A stretch of 64,000 nucleotides of DNA, from assembly GCA_021555075.1 (NCBI GenBank), contig JAKGBX010000002.1:305001-369000 (forward strand), in the 5' to 3' direction. The stretch comes from Rhodobacteraceae bacterium LMO-JJ12. GTDB taxonomy: Bacteria; Pseudomonadota; Alphaproteobacteria; Rhodobacterales; Rhodobacteraceae. Made by a program: the position numbers and the translations under genes. Below are positions 40,271 to 48,189 of the stretch, piece by piece. Position 1 is the first letter of the stretch, and each line of letters starts with the position of its first letter. Under the pieces are notes generated by a model. That model saw only the letters and a list, made by a program, of their open reading frames with translations, was not told where the DNA came from and did not search any database.

Positions 40271-40861
40271 ATGAGGCGGCGGGAATTTCTTACCGGAACA
40301 ACGGCAGCAGCAGGAATGACCATTGCCGCGGGCGCCGCCATTGCGCATCCGCCAAAACGGCTGCCGGACTACAATCTTCCGGAAGACATGCTTCCCCAGG
40401 TCGTGCCTATCGCCAAGGGGTTCCTGCCGTACGAAGTTCATGTCGACCCGGGTCAATTTGCCCTCTACTGGACGCTTCCTGAGGACATGGCCCTGCGCTA
40501 TGTCGTCGGCATCGGGCGACCGGGGCTTTACGAGGCAGGCGAATTCTACGTCGGTGCCAAGAAGGAATGGCCCAGTTGGAAGCCCACCCCGGGAATGTTG
40601 CGCCGCCAGCCGGAGCTATACGGCCAGTGGAAGGACGGGATGCCCGGCGGGCTGAATAACCCGCTTGGGTCTCGCGCGCTCTATCTGTTTACGCCCGAAC
40701 GCGGCGATACGTTTCTGCGGATCCATGGCACGAACGACCCCTCCACATTGGCGCGCCGTGTCTCTAATGGATGCGCGCGGCTGGTGAATGACCAGATGAT
40801 CGATCTCTATGATCGCGTGCCGACAGGCACACGAGTGGTGCTTTATGCGCCACAGGCATGA
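40271..40861 (+). CDS. L,D-transpeptidase (YkuD), Tat-type signal
   Basis: The start RRREFLTGTTAAAGMTIAAG resembles a Tat signal peptide. The YkuD catalytic region shows LRIHGTNDPSTLARRVSNGC followed by ARL, with the nucleophile Cys about residue 172 and the conserved His of HGTN. These enzymes make 3-3 peptidoglycan cross-links or attach proteins to peptidoglycan in the periplasm. AAGGAA precedes the ATG. It follows ccmI closely and converges with the ScsB-like gene. A second enzyme of the same kind is at 43939. Export of the folded protein might protect the thiol from copper; that is inference. Confidence 0.88.
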   Translation: MRRREFLTGTTAAAGMTIAAGAAIAHPPKRLPDYNLPEDMLPQVVPIAKGFLPYEVHVDPGQFALYWTLPEDMALRYVVGIGRPGLYEAGEFYVGAKKEWPSWKPTPGMLRRQPELYGQWKDGMPGGLNNPLGSRALYLFTPERGDTFLRIHGTNDPSTLARRVSNGCARLVNDQMIDLYDRVPTGTRVVLYAPQA

Positions 40862-40879
40862 TTGGCCAGTATTGGCCAA

Positions 40880-43027
40880 TCAGTTCCGGCTAGTGACGAG
40901 GTCCAGTCCCCGTGCGTCTTCAAGTGCCTGCACAACGGCGTCCGCCGTCAGAAGTTCAGGTAACACGATGCCGTCGGGCGCTGCCGGACCATAGACGGCA
41001 TTGAATGGTATGCCGTAACGTCCGAACCCTTCGAGATAGCGTGATATGGTCTCGTCAGGACGGGTCCAGTCCGCTTGCATCGAGATCGTTCCCGGTCGGC
41101 GCAATAAGGAGATGACGGGTTCACGGTCCAGAACGATTACCTTATTGGCTTTGCAAGTGAGGCACCAATCGGCGGTCACATCGACGAAAACCACGTTACC
41201 CTGCGAAATTTGGCGGGCGATTTCCGAGCGATCAAAGGCGGACCAGTTTGTCGCAAATTTCTTCGTTGGAAGGTCGGATTGGGACATGAGACCAGCGAGC
41301 ATGATTGCCACACCCGACAGCACGATCGCCCCCATAACACGAGCGAAACTCGGTAGTCGCCTGAGAGACAGGAAGACCACGACAGTCAAACTCATTCCAG
41401 CAATCCATAGCGCGGTTTGCTGGCCGGCAACACCGTTTAGAACCCACATAAGCCACCCTGCCGTTCCCGCCAGAGCCAGGCCCAGCAAGATTTTCAGCCA
41501 GATCATCCAGCGGCCCGGCTTTGGCAATCGCGTGACCATTTGGGGGAAGGCTGCGATGATCAGGTAGGGCAATGCCAGCCCCAACCCGAGCGCTGTGAAG
41601 ATGACGGCGATATCGACCGTCCGCCCAGCCAGTGCAAAGGCGACGGCAGTGCCGAGGAAAGGAGCTGAACAGGGGGTGGCGAGAATGGATGCAAAGGCGC
41701 CGGTTGCGAAGTCGCCACCATATCCCTTGCCGCCGCCAGCGCGAACAAGCTGGGTCTGAAGCGAGGATGGGAGGGTGAATTCAAACGCACCAAACAGATT
41801 GGCCGAAAAGATGACGAGGATGACAAACATCACTGTCAAAAACACCGGATTCTGAAATTGCAGGCCCCAACCGACGGTCATCCCAAAACTGCGCGCCACT
41901 AACGTTGCGGCCGCGAGTGCCCACATGAACGCCAGAACTCCGAGTGCGGAGACTGCAAAGCCCTTGCGGATACGTGCCGGAGATTGATCGGGCGACCTCA
42001 GGGCCGAAGAAAGTTTAATCGATAGCACGGGAAGAACACAAGGCATGACGTTCAGGATCAGCCCGCCGAGCAAGGCTATCACGGCGATCCAGGCCAATTC
42101 TGCAAACCCCGTCAGCGTCTGGTCTATCCTGAAAGGTGGCACCGCTGCACCTTCAGACAAGTCAGGTGTCAGCGTCGCAGCACGATTGCCATCGGTTACG
42201 GTGATCTGCAATGCAGTTGGTTCATTGGCCGATGTCAAGATTGGCAGCTCCACCCAAAGCAGACGATTATTATCACCCAACCGGATATCGGGTTTACCAA
42301 AGGCCGTGCCTTCGCCCAGCTCCGGAAAAACATCCGGATTAACGAAACGCTGATCGCTGCGGGCCGTCAGCGTCAAGGCCGTCATTTCGGGGTTGAGGTA
42401 GGCCGTTTCAATCGAGATGCCGCTGGAGACACCATCGTCGGGCACCTTGTCTGCGTAGGCCGAGATGAGCGCCGCCGCGGCATCGTCAATTCCACTTGCC
42501 CTAGGCAGTGTCAGCGAAAGGTTGAAATCCTGCGGCACACAGACCGTGGAGCAGATCAACAGATTTACCCGCGCAGACAATCGCGCAGGTGCGCCGGGCT
42601 CGGACAGCGTGACCCGGAGCGGAAACACGACCTCGTCATGGTAGCCGAAATTCTCGATACCGAAGGCGGTGAAACGTTCCGGCGCTGGCCAGAGAAAGCT
42701 GACATCTGCCACATTCTGTGAACCGGCCCAATCGATCGAAGGCGGAAAGCCGACTTCTCCCGGCGAGCGCCAGTAGGTTTTCCAGTTTTCTCCCAGTTGC
42801 AGATGCAGGCCGGCCGACAGGGTCGTCGCACCGGGCGTGACACCGTTCTCAGCGGTTATCAAATGGGCTTCGACCGCCGAATCGGCGAAGCTTTCCGATG
42901 TGGCTGCATTCAGCGAACCCGTGAGCGCGACAAAGACCGCCACTAAGAGGGCGAGGGATACAATCAACCGACGAACCGCGTTCGGCGTTTTAGTGATCAT
43001 GTGACAACGTATGTCGATGCCCATCAT
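40880..43027 (-). CDS. ScsB/DsbD-like membrane thiol-disulfide reductase
   Basis: The 715-aa protein has a signal peptide and an N-terminal periplasmic domain (~45-290) with a Cys pair in LLICSTVCVPQDF. A membrane domain of about eight helices holds Cys in NVMPCVLPVLSIKL and ATPCSAPFLG, and a C-terminal thioredoxin domain has VTADWCLTCKANK. This is the DsbD-type electron relay (cytoplasm to periplasm), and the long N-terminal domain is typical of ScsB, known for copper tolerance. Its likely periplasmic partner is the ScsC-like protein at 47050. GGAG lies 10 bases before ATG 43027. Convergent with the transpeptidase at 40271. Confidence 0.88.
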   Translation of the reverse strand: MMGIDIRCHMITKTPNAVRRLIVSLALLVAVFVALTGSLNAATSESFADSAVEAHLITAENGVTPGATTLSAGLHLQLGENWKTYWRSPGEVGFPPSIDWAGSQNVADVSFLWPAPERFTAFGIENFGYHDEVVFPLRVTLSEPGAPARLSARVNLLICSTVCVPQDFNLSLTLPRASGIDDAAAALISAYADKVPDDGVSSGISIETAYLNPEMTALTLTARSDQRFVNPDVFPELGEGTAFGKPDIRLGDNNRLLWVELPILTSANEPTALQITVTDGNRAATLTPDLSEGAAVPPFRIDQTLTGFAELAWIAVIALLGGLILNVMPCVLPVLSIKLSSALRSPDQSPARIRKGFAVSALGVLAFMWALAAATLVARSFGMTVGWGLQFQNPVFLTVMFVILVIFSANLFGAFEFTLPSSLQTQLVRAGGGKGYGGDFATGAFASILATPCSAPFLGTAVAFALAGRTVDIAVIFTALGLGLALPYLIIAAFPQMVTRLPKPGRWMIWLKILLGLALAGTAGWLMWVLNGVAGQQTALWIAGMSLTVVVFLSLRRLPSFARVMGAIVLSGVAIMLAGLMSQSDLPTKKFATNWSAFDRSEIARQISQGNVVFVDVTADWCLTCKANKVIVLDREPVISLLRRPGTISMQADWTRPDETISRYLEGFGRYGIPFNAVYGPAAPDGIVLPELLTADAVVQALEDARGLDLVTSRN

Positions 43028-43208
43028 TCTTCTTTCTCCATGGCGGCAACCAGCAGCAGTGTATTGTGGTTAGCATCACCTTGAATGACTGCACAACCGA
43101 TCAGCGTATTGCGCAAGATCATCGTCACGTCGGGGAGCCCATTCACTCACTTCCCATTGAGCATTTGAAGTTTCCAGTGTCGATTGGGAGAGACACATAC
43201 CGAAACTC

Positions 43209-43469
43209 TTATGTGGGCGGTGTCGTTTCGAACGAGAAGCCCTCGCGACCGTCCTGGCACTCAAGAACCTTCAGTCCATTCGCCCCCAAATCCTTCGCAG
43301 TACAGCCCTCCGGCACCAGGGCAGATCTGGCACTTGTCGACACTCTCGTGACATCGCGTTGAAGACATTGCTGGGGAGATTGGGAACACGCGCCAAGAAT
43401 AAGAACGAGCGAAAGTGCGAGGAGCCGCCGGAATGCTGTGCAGCTCCGGCAGAAGCTACTCAGCTGCAA
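43209..43469 (-). CDS. Small lipoprotein, unknown, 86 aa
   Basis: The start (basic, then LLALSLVLILGACSQ) has a good lipobox LGAC with Cys at ~28. The mature part has three further Cys (QQCLQRD, PEGCTAKD, VLECQDG) in a compact 58 residues, enough for a disulfide-linked fold or a metal site. The gene overlaps the end of the DUF2933-like gene by 14 bases. I do not recognise the family. The 180 bases between this gene and the ScsB-like gene show nothing else. Confidence 0.65.
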   Translation of the reverse strand: MQLSSFCRSCTAFRRLLALSLVLILGACSQSPQQCLQRDVTRVSTSARSALVPEGCTAKDLGANGLKVLECQDGREGFSFETTPPT

Positions 43470-43752
43470 TCTCTCGGTCTACCGGAATCGGCGCTTTTTC
43501 GGCAGCGATATCGGTATCCTTCGAGGTATTATGGCACGATTTTCCCATGAAACGATGCATCACAAAATGAGCACCTACGCAAAGGAGCAATGGCGCAAAA
43601 ACGAAGATGTTGCTGGTTACTCCAGCCGACAAACCGCCCGCAGCAAAATAGATAGCGATTGGTACGAACATCACGGCGCAGCAGGCCCACATGCCGTATT
43701 TCATCAGATTGGCTGGGGTACCGCTTTGTGACCTCACTACGACTTCTTTCAT
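43456..43752 (-). CDS. DUF2933-like small membrane protein, 98 aa
   Basis: Two membrane helices (LMKYGMWACCAVMFVPIAIYF and IFVFAPLLLCVGAHFVMHRFM) with Cys, Met and His in and near them (ACCAVM, CVGAHFVMH, GKSCH). This follows the DUF2933 pattern, small proteins often found in copper and silver clusters. The paired Cys in the first helix might bind Cu(I). Divergent from the L,D-transpeptidase at 43939, with a CueR-type operator in the gap that could serve both sides. Confidence 0.7.
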   Translation of the reverse strand: MKEVVVRSQSGTPANLMKYGMWACCAVMFVPIAIYFAAGGLSAGVTSNIFVFAPLLLCVGAHFVMHRFMGKSCHNTSKDTDIAAEKAPIPVDREIAAE

Positions 43753-43872
43753 TCGAATTACATCTCCAATAGTTCAACCTTGTTCCTAGCGGCGTTCCTA
43801 GCGGCTTCCCGAACGGGAAAGTCAACGATACAAACCGTTACAAAAATCACTGTTTTGTCAGGCTGCCGTTGC

Positions 43873-43903
43873 TTGACCCTCCCGTGCGGGAAGGTGATTA
43901 AAA
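43873..43903 (+). promoter_or_regulatory. CueR-type promoter-operator of the second copper operon
   Basis: TTGACC (43873-43878) overlaps a 20-bp dyad at 43876-43895, halves ACCCTCCCGT and GCGGGAAGGT (8 of 10 positions pair). It resembles known CueR operators (ACCTTCC...GGAAGGT) more than any other site in the window. TTAAAA at 43898 gives a 19-bp spacer. It lies 36 bases before the ATG of the L,D-transpeptidase and should control the rightward operon 43939-47778. Confidence 0.75.
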
Positions 43904-43938
43904 CTCCGACAACAGATAAACAAATCAGGACGCAGGCT

Positions 43939-44514
43939 ATGGCAAAGCAAACTCTCAAGCCGATCGATCGGCGCGGGTTCCTTGTTGCATCGGCAGGCAG
44001 CATGATCGCGCTGGCGAGCCCGTCGGTGCTTCGCGCGCAGGAGGAAGCGCCAGTGCGCAGAAATGTATCGTCTTTCCGGTTACATGAATGGCAGGACCAT
44101 TTTGATGCCTTGGGAAAGGGTATTCTGTTGTCAGACACCACGACCATGGTGTTGCAACACTGGACAGCGGATGGCGAGATGAATGTTTATCCAACATCAG
44201 TGCCGCTGACCGATGAATTGACCCGCCGCGGTTATACCGAGGTGATCAGAAAGGTCGATGGGCCAAGCTGGGCGCCGACGCCGTCAATGAAAAAGCGCAA
44301 TCCCGAATGGCCGGATTTCGTAGGCCCAGGCCCCGACAACCCGCTGGGAACGCATGCGCTATATCTTTCATGGCAGTACTACCGAATCCATGGCACCAAC
44401 GACACGCGCAAGATTGGCCGTAAATCCTCGAACGGCTGCATCGGACTCTACAACGAACAGATTGAAGAGGTTTTCGACCGCACGCCTGTCGGAACGCAGG
44501 TTAAACTAATCTGA
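43939..44514 (+). CDS. L,D-transpeptidase (YkuD), second copy
   Basis: ATG at 43939 gives MAKQTLKPIDRRGFLVASAG, a Tat-like signal. The catalytic region reads YRIHGTNDTRKIGRKSSNGC followed by IGL, with Cys about residue 172 and the HGTN His. The enzyme cross-links or modifies peptidoglycan in the periplasm. It is the first gene after a CueR-type operator, which makes copper induction likely. It shares the LGT/LGS-HALYL and HGTND features with the copy at 40271, but the two differ over much of their length, so they are not recent duplicates. The upstream in-frame ATG at 43780 overlaps the operator and is not used. Confidence 0.88.
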   Translation: MAKQTLKPIDRRGFLVASAGSMIALASPSVLRAQEEAPVRRNVSSFRLHEWQDHFDALGKGILLSDTTTMVLQHWTADGEMNVYPTSVPLTDELTRRGYTEVIRKVDGPSWAPTPSMKKRNPEWPDFVGPGPDNPLGTHALYLSWQYYRIHGTNDTRKIGRKSSNGCIGLYNEQIEEVFDRTPVGTQVKLI

Positions 44515-44548
44515 ATTGTTTGTGAGACACAAGAGGACAAATGAAAAC

Positions 44549-45007
44549 ATGAACAAAATGCTTTTGGCGATCATCGCATTTTTCGTGCTGGGTGGCGTCG
44601 CTTTCTTTTGGAATGCATCGCAACCCTCCGCGCAGGGTGCTGGCCACTCTATGGTACCCCCCGATACGAGTGCGTTGGCAGAAGGCGCACCTATCGCGCA
44701 GGTGACGCTTCCGGCCGAGCTGTCGGCCAACGCCGAGATGGGAAAGCGCGCATTTGAGGCGAAATGCGCGCAGTGCCATGGCGAGGACGCAGCTGGCCAG
44801 AACGGTGTCGCCCCTCCACTGGTTCACATATTATATGAGCCGAACCACCATTCGGATATGGCTTTTGTTATGGCGGCGAAAAACGGAGTTCAGTCCCATC
44901 ACTGGCGCTTTGGCAATATGCCTCCCGTCGAGGGCTTAACCGATGCCGATGTGAAAATGATCGCGCGCTATGTGCGCGAGCTTCAGAAAGAAAACGGCAT
45001 CTTTTGA
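44549..45007 (+). CDS. Membrane-anchored cytochrome c, paralogue of 20939
   Basis: The N-terminal helix (LLAIIAFFVLGGVAFFW) anchors a class I cytochrome c with CAQCH (~79-83). The segment YEPNHHSDMAFVMAAKNGVQ and then FGNMPPV supplies the axial Met. It aligns along nearly its whole length with the cytochrome at 20939. ATG 44549 follows GAGG by 12 bases. It lies between the transpeptidase and a multicopper oxidase in the CueR-type operon and may carry electrons from or to that oxidase. Confidence 0.85.
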   Translation: MNKMLLAIIAFFVLGGVAFFWNASQPSAQGAGHSMVPPDTSALAEGAPIAQVTLPAELSANAEMGKRAFEAKCAQCHGEDAAGQNGVAPPLVHILYEPNHHSDMAFVMAAKNGVQSHHWRFGNMPPVEGLTDADVKMIARYVRELQKENGIF

Positions 45008-45179
45008 GAGGTGAAAGACCTATCGTCGAACCAATTGTTTTGCTGCGCGCTTTTCACTTTTGGCACGGCGCCACAGTGTGCTGTGACGCAGGCTGTTGCG
45101 TCCGGTATCCGAGCCAAAATTCGACCAACTAGGCGGTGCGGCCTGCCCCGTCCCGTCAAACCCCAGGACACGGAATACA

Positions 45180-46571
45180 ATGACGACACGGCGACACTTC
45201 CTTATGCAGGGCGCGGCAACCGCCGCAGCCTTGGCATTGCCCAGATTGGCTGGCGCCGCAACGCCCGGATTTGTTGAGATCAAGGCTCAGACGGCGGCTG
45301 TCCAATTGGCACCGACGTCCTACCCAAGGACGGAAATTTGGGGCTATGGCGGCGTGATGCCCGGCCCCGAAGTGCGGTTGGCGCAAGGGTCGCGCGTGCA
45401 ACGCTCGTTCCGCAACGAAGTGCCGCAGGCAAGTTCCATCCATTGGCACGGGATTCGCACCGACAACTCGATGGACGGGGTTGCTGGCTTGACTCAACTG
45501 GCCGTCGAACCCGGCGAGAGCTTCAACTATGATTTCCTGGTACCCGATGCTGGAACCTATTGGTATCACGCTCATAACCGATCGGCCGAGCAGGTGGCAC
45601 GTGGCCTCTACGGCGCGCTGATCGTGGAGGAGGCCGATGCACCTGACGTGGATAGCGAAGAGGTATTAATCTTAGATGATTGGCTGCTTGATCCGGAAAC
45701 GGCACAGATCGACACGGATTTCTCTTCGCGCCACGATCGCAGCCATGCAGGTCGCCGCGGCAATTTTATCGCCACAAACGGGCGCTTTGACCATTCGCGG
45801 GGGGTGCAACAGAACGAGCGATTGCGCCTCCGGCTCATCAATGCGGCGAATGCGAGGATTTTCGTGCTGACGTTTTCGGGGATGGAAGGCTGGACCGTCG
45901 CGCTCGACGGGATGCCATTGAGCCAACCGGAACCGGTGACCGAGACATTGATCCTGGGCCCGGGCCAACGCGCTGATCTGATCGTGGATATCACCGCAGA
46001 GCCGGGCGAAGCGGCACATCTTGTTCGCATCGAGGACCAGGAAGGCGTGTCGCAAGTGGCCTTCCCCGTCAAAGGTCGGGCTTCAACTGCCCGCCGTGCC
46101 GAGCCTTTGGCCTTGCCGCCCAATCCCAGGATGGTGGTGACGGGCCTCGATACCGCCACACATGCGCGTCTTAACATGCAGGGCGGTGCAATGGGAACGC
46201 TGGATTCTGCCATCCTGAATAGTGAACGCAAGAGCTTTCGCGAACTGGTCGAGGCGAACGAGTTCTGGGCCTTCAACGGAACAATCGGCATGACCGATAC
46301 ACCGCTCTTGAGTGTCTCTAAAGGCGAGACTGTCGCGCTTGAGATATATAATGACACGTCCTTCCCCCATGCGATGCATCTTCATGGCATGCACTTTCGC
46401 GAGATCGGTAAAGACGGTGGTCTTGGCCCGTTTCGCGATACACTTTTGATGTTCGGAGGCGAGACCCGGACCATCGGGTTTGTCGCTGACAATCCGGGGG
46501 ACTGGCTGTTTCATTGTCACATGCTCAGTCATGCGGCGTCGGGTATGATAACTTGGATGAAGGTAACGTGA
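45180..46571 (+). CDS. Multicopper oxidase (CueO-like), second copy
   Basis: ATG 45180 gives a Tat signal (TTRRHFLMQGAATAAALALP). The 463-aa enzyme has the four ligand motifs SIHWHGI, WYHAHN, HAMHLHGMHF and HCHMLSHAASGM in order. It should oxidise Cu(I) in the periplasm. It lacks the long Met-rich insert of the enzyme at 22258. The longer frame from 45096 adds 28 residues without signal features. The next gene starts at a GTG overlapping its stop. The 172 bases before the start hold no feature I can support. Confidence 0.9.
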   Translation: MTTRRHFLMQGAATAAALALPRLAGAATPGFVEIKAQTAAVQLAPTSYPRTEIWGYGGVMPGPEVRLAQGSRVQRSFRNEVPQASSIHWHGIRTDNSMDGVAGLTQLAVEPGESFNYDFLVPDAGTYWYHAHNRSAEQVARGLYGALIVEEADAPDVDSEEVLILDDWLLDPETAQIDTDFSSRHDRSHAGRRGNFIATNGRFDHSRGVQQNERLRLRLINAANARIFVLTFSGMEGWTVALDGMPLSQPEPVTETLILGPGQRADLIVDITAEPGEAAHLVRIEDQEGVSQVAFPVKGRASTARRAEPLALPPNPRMVVTGLDTATHARLNMQGGAMGTLDSAILNSERKSFRELVEANEFWAFNGTIGMTDTPLLSVSKGETVALEIYNDTSFPHAMHLHGMHFREIGKDGGLGPFRDTLLMFGGETRTIGFVADNPGDWLFHCHMLSHAASGMITWMKVT

Positions 46572-47047
46572 AGCGAGGATACCTGATCCTAACCGTTATT
46601 CTGATTTCAACTGCCAGCCTTGGCGGCTGGCTGATAACGCACGGGAGCACCCAGATCCACGACGCACCGCAGTCGTTTGATCTGGCAGAAGGCGAACGGC
46701 TTTACCAGAGCAGCTGCGCTTCCTGCCACGGCGCCAGTCTTGAAGGGCAGCCCGACTGGCGCTCACCCGACCCAAATGGCGTTCTTCCTGCCCCACCCCA
46801 TGATGAAACCGGCCACACATGGCACCACGCCGATAGCATTTTGTTCGACTACACCAAATTGGGGGGCAAAGCGGCCCTCGCACGTCAGGGTGTCGATTTT
46901 GAAAGTGGCATGCCGGGCTTTGGTGATCAACTGAGCGATACGCAAATCTGGAACATCCTCGCCTATATCAAATCCACTTGGCCGAACCGACAGCGCGAAG
47001 TGCAGGCTGAACGCAGCGCCGCTGAGACCCAGAGAGAAGGAAATTGA
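46568..47047 (+). CDS. Membrane-anchored cytochrome c, 159 aa
   Basis: GTG at 46568 overlaps the oxidase stop (GTGA), with GAAGGT just before. The protein has an N-terminal helix (GYLILTVILISTASLGGWLI), CASCH (~53-57) and the segments ETGHTWHHADSILFDYTKLG and ESGMPGF typical of a class I cytochrome with His/Met ligation. It is a different branch from the cytochromes at 20939 and 44549. It is probably an electron partner of the oxidase or a terminal oxidase. AAGGAA at its 3' end serves the next gene. Confidence 0.85.
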   Translation: MKRGYLILTVILISTASLGGWLITHGSTQIHDAPQSFDLAEGERLYQSSCASCHGASLEGQPDWRSPDPNGVLPAPPHDETGHTWHHADSILFDYTKLGGKAALARQGVDFESGMPGFGDQLSDTQIWNILAYIKSTWPNRQREVQAERSAAETQREGN

Positions 47048-47049
47048 CA

Positions 47050-47778
47050 ATGCGCCCTATACAAACCACCGCCCTAGCGCTTGGCCTGGCAATCACCCCG
47101 ATCGCAAGCTTCGCCCAGAATCTGAGCGATGCACGTATCAAAGAACTCACGCTGGAAGCCATCCGAGAAAACCCGCAGATCGTTATGGAAGCGGTGCAAC
47201 TGCTTGAAATGCAGCAAGCGGTGGATCAGGCCACAGCGCAAGCGGATGTTCTGGAAAACCAGCGCCAGATGCTGGAACATGACCCAAACGCGCCCGTTCT
47301 GGGGAACCCAGAGGGTGATGTGACCGTCGTGGAGTTCTTTGACTACAACTGTCCATATTGCAAACGGGCCATGCCCGAGGTTCAGGGGTTGTTGGACGCT
47401 GATCGGAATATCCGGCTCGTCTATCGCGAATGGCCCATCCTTGGGGACGGTTCGGTATTTGCGGCCAAAGCTGCCCTTGCCGCGCGGCAACAAGGCAAAT
47501 ACGAGGAATTTCACTTGGCACTAATGGGTTTGAAAGGACGCGCAGAGGAAACGTCGGTTATGCGCGTGGCCGAGGAAGTCGGGCTCGACATTAAACAACT
47601 GCGCGCCGATATGGAAGCGCCCGAGGTGCAGCAACATATTGACGTTTCAATGCGCCTGACACAGGCACTAGGATTCAACGGAACACCGTCTTTCGTGATC
47701 GGTGACAATCTGGTTCCGGGCTTTGTCGAACAGGAACAGCTAGAGTCACTTGTCGAAAAGGTTCGGGACAAAGATTGA
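47050..47778 (+). CDS. DsbA-family thiol oxidoreductase, ScsC-like
   Basis: A signal peptide (RPIQTTALALGLAITPIASF) is followed by a helical N-terminal extension (RIKELTLEAIRENPQIVMEA, LEMQQAVDQATAQADVLENQ) like the oligomerisation stalk of ScsC proteins. A DsbA fold follows with FFDYNCPYCKRAMPE and the cis-Pro in NGTPSFVIG. It shuffles disulfides in periplasmic proteins and is known in this family to help copper tolerance; the ScsB-like protein at 40880 would keep it reduced. ATG 47050 follows AAGGAA. It ends the CueR-type operon. Confidence 0.88.
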   Translation: MRPIQTTALALGLAITPIASFAQNLSDARIKELTLEAIRENPQIVMEAVQLLEMQQAVDQATAQADVLENQRQMLEHDPNAPVLGNPEGDVTVVEFFDYNCPYCKRAMPEVQGLLDADRNIRLVYREWPILGDGSVFAAKAALAARQQGKYEEFHLALMGLKGRAEETSVMRVAEEVGLDIKQLRADMEAPEVQQHIDVSMRLTQALGFNGTPSFVIGDNLVPGFVEQEQLESLVEKVRDKD

Positions 47779-47838
47779 TCTCATCGATCACATGAAGTGT
47801 TGAAATTTGCGCCGGAGTAGTCGGCGCCATTTCTTGTG

Positions 47839-48045
47839 TCAGGTCGCCGCCGGCGTTCTTACGTCATAACCGGCATCGCGGATTGCTTCGGATATGGCTC
47901 GCTCGCTCAGAAAGCTTTCTACGTCGACAGTGTGCGCGCCGAGATCACAGGAAATCTTGGCGGTTGGATCGATCGCCATGATCGCCTTCTCGATTACAGC
48001 GGTGCAGTGCCCGCAGCTCATGTCCGGAACGTTCAATCTGGTCAT
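47839..48045 (-). CDS. copZ: CopZ-like copper chaperone (HMA), 68 aa
   Basis: One HMA domain with MSCGHC (~9-14) and the end DAGYDVRTPAAT. It should bind and deliver cytoplasmic Cu(I). It is divergent from the disrupted copA at 48190, with a MerR-type site in the gap. GGAG lies before the ATG. Paralogue of the gene at 19743, with moderate similarity. Confidence 0.85.
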   Translation of the reverse strand: MTRLNVPDMSCGHCTAVIEKAIMAIDPTAKISCDLGAHTVDVESFLSERAISEAIRDAGYDVRTPAAT

Positions 48046-48127
48046 GTCTATCTCCTTCGAACTTGCATTCAGGTGAGGCGTTCCACCGTGAGAAGGTCAA
48101 GAGTCGACGGAAAATATTGTGACCTTA

Positions 48128-48159
48128 TTGACCTTCCATTGGGTGGAACCTCTATCTAA
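48128..48159 (+). promoter_or_regulatory. MerR/CueR-type promoter-operator of the second copA
   Basis: TTGACC (48128-48133), dyad TTCCA-N5-TGGAA (48134-48138 and 48144-48148, centre 48141) and TATCTA at 48154 as -10 with a 20-bp spacer. It lies 31 bases before the copA-2 ATG and downstream of the divergent copZ promoter region, so it could affect both. Confidence 0.7.
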
Positions 48160-48189
48160 TCTAAAGGTAAACAAACTCAAGAGTCGTCC

